Assembly (NCBI GenBank): GCA_028565635.1
Contig: JAOXYB010042426.1
Location: 1-12,796, forward strand
Length of the DNA: 12,796 nt
DNA from: Phoronis ovalis
Taxonomy: Eukaryota > Phoronida > Phoronidae
Direction: 5' to 3'
A program made the position numbers and the translations under genes. The notes below the pieces were generated by a model that saw only the letters and a program-made list of their open reading frames with translations, did no database searches and had not been told where the DNA came from. Positions 6,601-12,050 of the stretch are shown one piece after another (the stretch's first letter is position 1; every line of letters begins with the position of its first letter).

Positions 6601-9049
6601 TGAAGAGATAATTCGGTGACTCGGAATCTCCCTGTTTTATTTTAGCACCATTCTTCATATTAAACATTACTTAATGATAATTGGCATTCTGCTTCACTAT
6701 TATTGGTCGAGAGTGGACAATAGTACAAAGCTGGGCTCTCAATATTTAAATATGGATGCAACTACATGATTACTACATGAGTCCAAAATCCTTTCAGATC
6801 ATTGATTACTGCACACCTATCATTTAATTTATTATTTTTCCAGAGTAAAGACAGCAAAGCGGAATATGAAACTTCACGATTTTTCTAGAGGAGCAAAGTG
6901 GAGAGGCAGGTGGGCCAACCGCACAACAAAGTTACCAGTATATACGACGCCGCAAAATTACAAGGCAAAGGAAACAGTTAAAAATGCATCCGGAGGTCTG
7001 ACTCAAGTAAAGTATGTGAAAAGACTATACTTGATTCTTTCCCTACACAAAATATTTTTTTTATGTATAAGGTATTGTGACCTCTGTTGTCTGTGAAATT
7101 ACACACACTTCCATATAAAAGTAATCAAACAAAACAGAAGAAAGCTATAGAAAATAATGTTCCTTAGCTCACAAAATCTAGTCTTGGTTGACTGACTTAT
7201 GTTGTATAAAAACACATTTTTTTACAGAGTAAAGACAACAACGCGTAATATGAAAGTTCATGATTATTCTGGAGGAGCAAAATGGGGAGGCAGCTGGGAC
7301 AACCACGCAGCAAAGCTACAAAAGCACAAGACACAGGGAATAGTTATAAGTGACCCTGGGGGTCCGACTCAAGAAAAGTATGTAAAAAACCTACACTTAA
7401 TGCTTCCCCTATACAAAATAATTTAATTATGACCTCGGATGTCTGCGAAATTACACAGACTTCCATATAAAAGTAATCACTTCGGCCCCAAAGCAAACAG
7501 AAGAAAACAAGAGAAAATTATGCTCTTTAGAACACAAAATCTAGTCTCGGTTAACTGACTTATGTTGTATAAAAACACTGTACACCGTGTTTGCTAATTT
7601 CCTACTTAAAAGATGATTATTTCACGCAGATTTTTTAATTCTGTTTTTATTCACATCTGATGATGGCATGTGGTGAAAGTATCGAGAGATAATTAGGTTC
7701 CTCGGAATTGCCATGTTCTATTTTTGCACCATTCTTCATATTAGACATTACCTTATGATAACTGGCATTTTTCCTCAATTATTGGTCGAATGGAAAATAG
7801 TACAAAGCCGGGATCCCAATTTTTAAATATGGATCAAACTTTACGATTACCACATGAATCCGAAAACCTTTCAGATCATTGATTACAGCACACCTATCAT
7901 ATAATTCATTATTTTTCAGAGTAAAGACAACAACGCGTAATATGAAAATTCATGATTATTCTAGAGGAGCAAAATGGGGAGGCAGGTGGGCCAACCGCGC
8001 AACAAAACTACCGGTAGATGCAACGCTGCAAAATCACAAGACAAAGGGAATAGTTATTAGTGACCCTGGGGGTCCGACTCAAGAAAAGTATGTAAAAAAC
8101 CTACACTTGATTCTTCCCCTACACAAAATAATTTAATTATGATCTCGGATGTCTGCGAAATCGCACACACTATCATATAAAAGTAATCGCTTCGGCCAAC
8201 CACATACAGAAAATAATGCTCTTTAACCCACATAATCTAGTCTTGGTTGACTGATATATTGTATACAAATATTGTACACCGTTTTTGGTAATTTCTTCCT
8301 TAAAAGATGATTATTTCACTCAGATTTTTTAATTCATATAATTCATTTTTTTTCAGAGTAAAGACAACAACGCGTAATATGAAAGTTCATGATTATTCTA
8401 GAGGAGCAAAATGGGGAGGCAGGTGGGCCAATCGCGCAACAAAACTACCGATAGATGCAACGCTACGAAACCACAAGACAAAGGAAATAGTTATTAGTGA
8501 CCCTGGGGGTTCGACTCAAGAAAAGTATGTAAAAAAACTATACTTGATTCTTCCCCTACACAAAATAATTTAATTATGATCTCGGATGTCTGCGAAATCA
8601 CACACACTATCATATAAAAGTAATCGCTTTGGCCAACCACAAACAGAAAATAATGCTCTTTATTAGCCATCAGAATCTAGTCTTGGTTGACTGATATATT
8701 GTATAAAAATACTGTACACCGTTTTTGGTAATTTCTTACTTAAAAGATGATTATTTCACTCAGATTTCTTAATTCATATAATTCATTTTTTTCCAGAGTA
8801 AAGATAGCAACGCGTAATGTGAAAGTTCATGATTTTTCTAGAGGAGCAAAATGGGGAGGCAGGTGGGTCAGCCGCACAGAAAAACTACCGGTAGATGCAA
8901 CGCTACAAAATCACAAGACTGAGGAAGTAGTTATAAGTACCCCGGGAAGTCCGACTCAATCACGGGTTGGTACGACTGTGCGTGAACAAAAACGCGTAAA
9001 CTTGGATATTGTTAACAACAGAGCACGTGAACGCGCGTTTCGCTTTTAG
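546..9049 (+). CDS. Partial gene: EGF-repeat type I membrane protein with a tandemly duplicated cytoplasmic-tail exon
   Basis: This entry spans the whole readable gene, with 14 exons listed separately. The order of the product is four EGF-like modules, a Pro/Ser/Thr linker, an unrecognised extracellular region of about 150 residues, a Thr-rich stalk, one transmembrane helix, and a tail made of repeated modules. No start codon or signal peptide is present: the first exon opens with a splice acceptor in phase 1, so the N-terminus lies upstream. Exon phases run 1-1 for the EGF exons, then 1-0, 0-2, 2-1, 1-2, then 2-2 for five tail cassettes and 2-stop for the last. The spliced frame stays open across every junction, which is the main support for the model. 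Known biology: extracellular calcium-binding EGF arrays form rod-like adhesion or receptor regions. A cell-surface receptor or adhesion role is inferred. I do not recognise a named orthologue. Confidence 0.85.
854..988 (+). CDS. Exon 2 of window: EGF-like module, not calcium-binding
   Basis: The exon is bounded by TTTTCTAG before 854 and GTAAGG after 988. It has 135 bases, phase 1-1. The six cysteines fit an EGF-like fold, ending in C-A-C-R-R-G-Y and a final C. The module opens P-S-N-P-C where the neighbours have D-x-N-E-C. The aromatic residue expected before the C-x-C pair is Leu (N-L-V-C-A-C). Both differences argue against calcium binding, so this module probably makes a more flexible joint between its calcium-binding neighbours. 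An N-N-T glycosylation sequon lies between the first two cysteines. Confidence 0.88.
1085..1308 (+). repeat. 45-base direct repeat pair
   Basis: Positions 1085-1129 and 1264-1308 share AGCAACACGTTTTCTGAGG and run on through GTGACATGTACTTT to TACGAACTT, with one or two differences. The second copy lies at the inner end of the left arm of the fold-back repeat. The first lies just outside that arm, which suggests a partial extra copy of the same repeat family. Confidence 0.8.
1141..2014. mobile_element. Fold-back (inverted-repeat) element in intron 2
   Basis: The arms are about 1141-1295 and 1886-2014, in inverted orientation. The outer ends match as ATTTTCGTARCACCCCTGG on one strand and its complement on the other. 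The inner ends match as CACGTTTTCTGAGGTGAC. Similarity between them (GGTATA..., TTTTATRC, CTGTTGTC) keeps the same order. The left arm has a short extra TACCTGG-like duplication. The core of about 590 bases is AT-rich and has no coding potential I can see. A non-autonomous DNA element is likely. I found no convincing target-site duplication. Confidence 0.65.
2141..2263 (+). CDS. Exon 3 of window: calcium-binding EGF module
   Basis: The exon is bounded by GTTACAG before 2141 and GTAAGT after 2263. It has 123 bases, phase 1-1. The module opens D-V-N-E-C and has six cysteines. The [12 protein letters not shown] stretch matches the hydroxylation consensus, and the end is G-G-F-T-C-E. It is the third EGF module of the window and closely resembles exon 1, as expected for shuffled or duplicated modules in one protein. 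Confidence 0.93.
2264..2721 (+). other. Intron 3, no feature seen
   Basis: This is a 458-base AT-rich intron with the donor GTAAGT and the acceptor CTATTTTAG. I see no repeat or coding block in it. Confidence 0.7.
2722..2844 (+). CDS. Exon 4 of window: calcium-binding EGF module
   Basis: The exon starts after TATTTTAG and ends before GTACGT. It has 123 bases, phase 1-1. A second AG lies four bases downstream (2724-2725), but the upstream one restores D-R-N-E-C at the module start and keeps phase 1, so it was chosen. Six cysteines are present, with [12 protein letters not shown] matching the hydroxylation pattern. This is the last EGF module before the linker to the membrane. Confidence 0.92.
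2845..3198 (+). other. Intron 4, no feature seen
   Basis: This is 354 bases with the donor GTACGT and the acceptor CACCTGTAG. A short direct repeat just after the donor (AAATGGAGCAT, echoing the end of exon 4) looks like local slippage. Nothing else is visible. Confidence 0.65.
3199..3302 (+). CDS. Exon 5 of window: Pro/Ser/Thr linker and start of juxtamembrane region
   Basis: The exon lies between CACCTGTAG and GTAAGA. It has 104 bases, phase 1-0. The first 23 residues form a Pro/Ser/Thr-rich linker ([12 protein letters not shown]...). The segment after it, H-V-V-Q-I-V-V-K-M, has the alternating hydrophobic pattern of a beta strand and probably begins the folded region continued in exons 6 to 8. 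There are no cysteines. Confidence 0.8.
3467..3591 (+). CDS. Exon 6 of window: unrecognised juxtamembrane region, part 2
   Basis: The exon lies between ATTTTTAG and GTATGT. It has 125 bases, phase 0-2. It reads Y-T-V-T-V-D-T-D-V, then an N-A-T glycosylation sequon and F-C-F-T-S-T-T-C-V, whose two cysteines may pair. It ends with the basic run V-R-R-R, joined to further Arg residues from exon 7. That basic run could be a furin-type cleavage site between two halves of the ectodomain. This is a reading of the motif, not a demonstrated property. Confidence 0.85.
3592..4010 (+). other. Intron 6, no feature seen
   Basis: This is 419 bases with the donor GTATGT and the acceptor ATTTTTTCAG. The phrase TGTGGTCTAC recurs near 3737 and 3811, which is probably incidental. 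The frame open upstream of exon 7 is a read-through of this intron and is not supported as coding. Confidence 0.6.
4011..4222 (+). CDS. Exon 7 of window: unrecognised juxtamembrane region, part 3
   Basis: The exon lies between ATTTTTTCAG and GTATGT. It has 212 bases, phase 2-1, and is the largest ectodomain exon seen. It starts [14 protein letters not shown], then carries an N-T-T sequon, the strand-like L-A-Y-Y-I-I-I-P, a Gly-rich turn ([13 protein letters not shown]), and the helix-like segment E-N-L-L-Q-I-F. It contains no cysteine. I could not match it to SEA, ZP, CUB or LamG from memory, so it is left unnamed. Confidence 0.87.
4263..4906. mobile_element. Inverted-repeat-bounded element in intron 7
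   Basis: The left arm is about 4263-4335 and the right arm about 4833-4906, in inverted orientation. The outer end is GACACCACCTA on one side and its complement on the other. Similarity continues inward through GTGGTATTTTGAATTTTT and TTTTTTATGAAAAATGTTT. The inner 500 bases have no coding potential. This resembles a miniature inverted-repeat transposable element. Two points complicate the model: I see no clear target duplication, and the related copy downstream of the gene extends about 100 bases past the right arm. Confidence 0.65.
4392..5005 (+). repeat. Dispersed repeat, copy 1 (related to 9318-9859)
   Basis: This segment aligns in direct orientation with 9318-9859. Shared blocks include AGCTTTATGCACAAGGGA, ACATTCCATTGTTTGAGC, GATAGTTTGCTTTTCA, CCTTAGTAAAGTTCATGTTA, TTTCCTTGAGTGTTG, GGTGCCTTGAAGGAAATTAT and GAATTTCGATTATTTATACA. 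It overlaps the right arm of the element at 4263-4906 and goes beyond it. Confidence 0.85.
5280..5451 (+). CDS. Exon 8 of window: stalk and transmembrane helix
   Basis: The exon lies between GTTTTGTAG and GTAAGT. It has 172 bases, phase 1-2. It first completes the juxtamembrane region ([11 protein letters not shown]), then gives a Thr-rich stalk ([11 protein letters not shown]). A hydrophobic stretch of about 22 residues follows, from [11 protein letters not shown] to I-I-I-V-V-C, closed by Lys at the splice junction. This is a single-pass helix with a basic stop-transfer residue, so everything downstream is cytoplasmic. The small-residue pattern G-A-I-I-G-A-A-G contains a GxxxG motif of the kind that often supports helix pairing in the membrane. 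Pairing here is inferred. Confidence 0.92.
5452..6121 (+). other. Intron 8, leading into the tail array
   Basis: This is 670 bases with the donor GTAAGT and the acceptor TTTTTTTCCAG. The first 130 bases or so are unique. From about 5582 onward the sequence is the intron part of the first array unit, and it aligns with the later full-length introns at 6318-6843 and 7397-7919. Confidence 0.85.
6122..6295 (+). CDS. Tail exon copy a (cassette)
   Basis: The exon lies between TTTTTTTCCAG and GTATGT. It has 174 bases, phase 2-2, adding 58 codons. The lead A completes the Lys codon left by the previous exon. Its core reads [18 protein letters not shown], so it differs from the other copies at E-L, where they have K-W or (copy b) K-W-R. 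It also has two extra codons near the end ([10 protein letters not shown] against D-P-G-G-P-T-Q-E). It is soluble, cytoplasmic, and has no domain I can name. Read-through past the donor would add 37 residues before a stop. Confidence 0.88.
6844..7011 (+). CDS. Tail exon copy b (cassette, most diverged)
   Basis: The exon lies between ATTTTTCCAG and GTATGT. It has 168 bases, phase 2-2, adding 56 codons. The core reads [18 protein letters not shown]. The conserved Tyr is Phe here. The middle P-V-D-A-T-L has become P-V-Y-T-T-P, which brings a Tyr to a new position. The end is L-T-Q-V-K where most copies have P-T-Q-E-K. That Glu-to-Val change (GAA to GTA) creates a GTAAAG word five bases upstream of the regular donor. 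The frame is open and both splice sites are intact, so divergence has not disabled it. Confidence 0.85.
7228..7377 (+). CDS. Tail exon copy c (cassette with internal deletion)
   Basis: The exon lies between TTTTTTTACAG and GTATGT. It has 150 bases, phase 2-2, adding 50 codons. The core reads [18 protein letters not shown]. It lacks six codons found in the other copies: K-L-P-V-D-A-T-L-Q has become K-L-Q. The loss is 18 bases between two CTAC words, so it is in frame. The preceding intron is the shortest of the array (216 bases) and has lost the block holding TCATTGATTAC that the long introns keep about 40 bases before their acceptor. The branch point must therefore lie elsewhere, perhaps at TTGACTGACTT near 7188. 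Confidence 0.85.
7920..8087 (+). CDS. Tail exon copy d (cassette)
   Basis: The exon lies between ATTATTTTTCAG and GTATGT. It has 168 bases, phase 2-2, adding 56 codons. The core reads [18 protein letters not shown] and the end [10 protein letters not shown]. It is close to the consensus of the array. By eye it differs from copy e at eight of 168 bases, five of which change the residue. Confidence 0.9.
8357..8524 (+). CDS. Tail exon copy e (cassette)
   Basis: The exon lies between TTTTTTTTCAG and GTATGT. It has 168 bases, phase 2-2, adding 56 codons. The core reads [18 protein letters not shown], with P-I-D-A-T-L-R-N and G-G-S-T-Q-E-K downstream. It is a near twin of copy d. The introns on either side of it are also near twins and carry the same internal deletion, so copies e and f arose after that deletion. 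Confidence 0.9.
8797..9049 (+). CDS. Tail exon copy f: terminal exon with unique C-terminus
   Basis: The acceptor is TTTTTTTCCAG and the stop codon is TAG at 9047-9049. The coding part is 253 bases, entered in phase 2. The first 54 codons or so match the cassettes ([18 protein letters not shown], then P-V-D-A-T-L-Q-N). The conserved Tyr is Phe here. Homology stops after P-T-Q (8959), exactly where the others carry their donor. The frame runs on for 29 unique residues, basic and hydrophilic ([12 protein letters not shown]... to R-A-F-R-F). A GGTACG word at 8969-8974 could be a weak donor, but no downstream exon was found, so termination here is preferred. Confidence 0.85.
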
Positions 9050-9317
9050 GGTTACATTTATCGATAAAATATACAAAAGGGTACCTTATTATTTGATGAA
9101 CTTTGCATGTTTAGGATACCGAAATCGATCAAAAACCGGATCAAAGCCGCCCTGGAATATCGCCAACCACTTGACCAAACTTTGTCTCGAAAAGTTACTT
9201 GCTAGTGGCTTTTGTTTACGGAAGTTCGAGTGAATTCCGTTGCTCGGCCATTTTTCCAAACGAATTCTCAGCACATTTAGGGTATCTAAAATGTCTTCTA
9301 GTCGGTGAAAATGGGTC
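9050..9317 (+). other. Probable 3' untranslated region
   Basis: This sequence follows the stop codon directly and shows no homology to the array. No AATAAA occurs between the stop and the repeat at 9318. The overlapping frames on both strands lack any domain signature and are treated as chance. The transcript probably continues into or beyond the repeat. Confidence 0.5.
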
Positions 9318-9859
9318 AGCTTTATGCACAAGGGACAATGTCAAAACATAAGAAATATGTTATAATCACTGTATGATGATTATGACAGTTTTTCTATATG
9401 ACATTTAAACATTGCCAAAACATTCCATTGTTTGAGCTGGGAGTTTCAAAATAGTATTTATAACTTGTTTGATATAATCGGATAGTTTGCTTTTCAGCGG
9501 CATGCTTCTCGCCACTCTTTGGAAGTGTTCCTTAGTAAAGTTCATGTTACGCAAGTGCCAAACAAAAGATTGTTTATACGGGCGGTCGTACTTCCTCAAA
9601 TCATATGCAATTTACCATAGTTTTCCTTGAGTGTTGGTTTCCCATGTAAAGCGAGTGTGTTTTCTATGTTGGTTTTACGTCCAAGTTTTTAAAACATTTT
9701 TTATAAAAAATGAGCATTTGAAAAATTAACAAAATACCACATTCTACATTAGCCAGTCTCACCCTTTTCACTTTTATTCAGGTGCCTTGAAGGAAATTAT
9801 GTTTTCCAAAAGTTATTTCGGAATTTCGATTATTTATACATTTTGAGATCAACAGTAAT
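9318..9859 (+). repeat. Dispersed repeat, copy 2 (related to 4392-5005)
   Basis: It is in direct orientation and collinear with the intron 7 copy, with small insertions and deletions on both sides. For example, a block around 4531-4590 is shortened here at about 9449. The TTTTTTATAAAAAATGAG arm is present near 9697, but the matching left inverted arm of intron 7 is absent. The outer GGTGGTGTC end is replaced by GCCAGTCTC. Confidence 0.85.
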
Positions 9860-11700
9860 ACTTCATACATTCATTGTTTTTAAACATTACACTATTCAGT
9901 ATAAGTTGGGCGACTGGATCTTCGTTTTGATATTAAGTATTATATTTAGATAGAATAACAGAAATATATACACATACCACGTGCATCATATTGTAGATAT
10001 TGTAGTTATTATTATTACACATTAAAACAAGCAATCTTCAATATAATTTACGATTTGTGTTTATTTATATTTTCATGATTAAAAACATATTTAATACAAA
10101 ACGTGTACTGGTTATTTACTATATACCGCTGCCTTATTGTATGAAAGCAAAATATACTCCTCGGAATATACTATGCACAATATGTCAAGCAACTCGTTAC
10201 TTCAATGCCTTACCTAAAACAGGTACAATAAAGCACACAGGTAAGAATAACTGCTTTGAAATCAATTCAAGGTTACCACAGTGATGTTAAACTTCAAAAA
10301 TGACAATTTCAGCAATGTGTTTCTCAACTTGACGTTATTCTAAAGAGTGATCCCAATATTTTGACAATTTTTTTTGTCACACATCAAAATGACACTTATT
10401 CTAGATAGTTCGCCTCTTTTAAAGTTAAAGGAAATATATATATTATTTAAAATAAATAGTTGTGTAAGATGAATCTAAATCTACATGTGATGCATCAATA
10501 CATTATTATCATGGCAACAATGATACAGAACCGATAGAAATTACGTTATTTGTACATACATTACATATAACGGTCAAGATGCAACTACTACGTACCTATG
10601 TTAGAAAATACATCGGCAATAAACTATAGTAAAAACTGTATCTTAGCAACTTCTTGTAAATTCACTGAATTTACGTCGGACGAAACCTAATCTTAATATG
10701 GCCGCCATTTGGCAGATTGGGAAAGGGATTGGGGTAATTTATTCCCAATAAGACTGATGAAATTAATTTATTGCAAAATGCCATTTTTATGAAGGCAAAT
10801 CGGAAGATGTTTTTTTATTAATATTTTTTATCAATAATTTGAGTAATAGTGCACATAAATGTTATAGTACAGTTTAACAACAGTCAAACGACGTACAATT
10901 CAAGAAAAACTTCGATATTTATTGTGCAAACTTGGAGATTACTATGAAAGGTCACCCATGCTTCACACTACCTGCCATAATTCGTATATTACATAAAAGA
11001 ACGCTAAAAAAATACTTATTGTATACCGTCAAGGTTTGTTGTCAGCCTAGTCTGGCATGGTATCATTGTAGAGGGATGACCAGTGTTCAGAAATGTTCTG
11101 GTTGTTTACAGTCTTTTGAAATTGCAAACTATGTAAAGAAACCCACAATAGATATCTAGAAATTGTTTTTTTTAACGTAAAATGTGTTAATTACAAGATA
11201 TACACTATGTGGCAACGCCGTGAATTGAATATTGATGTATTCAAAGCTCTAAACGACAACAATTATATCGTCCTGGTCTATTATATCGCCCATGTTTAAT
11301 TAATTTCTATTGCTAGCCAAAAGATGGCATGAAGAGATATAAGCAAATGATAATGCTAACACTTTCTACTAATAAGACAATTGAGCTGGCTTGTCAGCTG
11401 CATCCAAAGACATTTAATTTTATGTAAATATTGATTATTAGTATTTCCTGTGGAATAAGTTTCTAGTTTTCATTAATTTCTTTGTTTATAATCGCATAAC
11501 ATTAGTATTGAGTGATGCAGCTGAATACAGTTCTTTGCAAACACTTCAGGGAACAATAATTCCACAAAAAAAAGACGTAGTCGCTAATTATTTTTCAAAA
11601 GAAGCTGATAACAGTTATTTTCACTATTTTATTGCATGTGAAATACGTTTTATAAATCACTAACTAGAATACGACCTATAATCATTATTTGGCATAGTCT
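9860..11700. other. AT-rich region without a supported gene
   Basis: No exon with acceptor, donor and a recognisable product could be read on either strand. Possible poly(A) hexamers are ATTAAA at 10021 and AATAAA at 10228, 10451 and 10618, but none has supporting context. The open stretches at 10057-10284 and 10932-11159 have no family signature. A GGCCGCCATTT word lies near 10700 (see findings). Confidence 0.5.
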
Positions 11701-11719
11701 TATAATTAGGTATTACATT

Positions 11720-12050
11720 CCCGGGGGTACTCCGGGTTCCGACTACATAGGGATGTTCCGTTGCAGCGAATCCGGTTTCTTCATCATATTACCAGAGAGT
11801 GGATCCGTTTCTTGATCAAATTAGCAGAGAGATTCGGGTCTTTTTGTCAAATCAGCAGAGAGGATCTGGCTTTTGACCGAATTAGCTAGCAGATTAGACC
11901 CGGGTTTTTTGAATGAATAGGCTGAGTTGATCTGGTTTTAGAATCAAATATACTTAAAATTACCAATCAGATTTTTTAGCGAAAAAAAGTTAACCAAATT
12001 GCTATTTTTGGCAGGGAAAAATAGTTGAGAGGATCCGATTTTTTAATCAT
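11720..12050. repeat. Degenerate minisatellite headed by CCCGGGGGTACTCCGGG
   Basis: After CCCGGGGGTACTCCGGG (11720-11736), a unit of about 31 to 38 bases recurs. It has the form CAGAGAGGATCCGG, then a T-run, then GATCAAATTAG. Copies begin near 11764, 11793, 11825, 11854, 11890 and 11921, with a last one near 12025. The copies are strongly diverged. It is likely the internal part of an interspersed repeat. No coding frame is supported. Confidence 0.6.

Larger units (their letters stand above)
5590..8959 (+). repeat. Six-unit tandem array of intron plus tail exon
   Basis: Taking the word TTGATTC (TTAATGC in unit 4) as the unit start, units begin at 5590, 6318, 7031, 7397, 8107 and 8544. Homology ends at 8959. 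Unit lengths are about 728, 713, 366, 710, 437 and 416 bases. The length differences come mainly from deletions in the intron half; exon length varies only between 150 and 174 bases for the first five. Introns within the array are 548, 216, 542, 269 and 272 bases. Shared intron blocks include CCCTACACAAAATAATTT, CATATAAAAGTAATC, CTTGGTTGACTG and, in the long ones, TTTCAGATCATTGATTAC. Introns are long enough for neighbouring copies to be spliced together. Confidence 0.93.

Noticed and set aside
6122-8959. Array as a satellite or transposon cluster, not exons
   Set aside because: All five internal copies keep open frame, whole-codon length, acceptor and donor in matching phase, which a non-coding satellite would not.
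6122-9049. ITAM or ITIM in the tail modules
   Set aside because: The conserved Tyr sits in H-D-Y-S-x-G-A, which lacks the hydrophobic +3 position of those motifs.
9009-9599. Open frames on both strands after the stop codon
   Set aside because: They overlap each other and the dispersed repeat and show no domain.
10057-10284. 75-residue open frame as a small gene
   Set aside because: Its composition resembles translated AT-rich DNA, with no signal peptide, splice context or known family.
10932-11159. 75-residue open frame with several cysteines
   Set aside because: The Cys spacing matches no fold I know, and there is no promoter or splice evidence.
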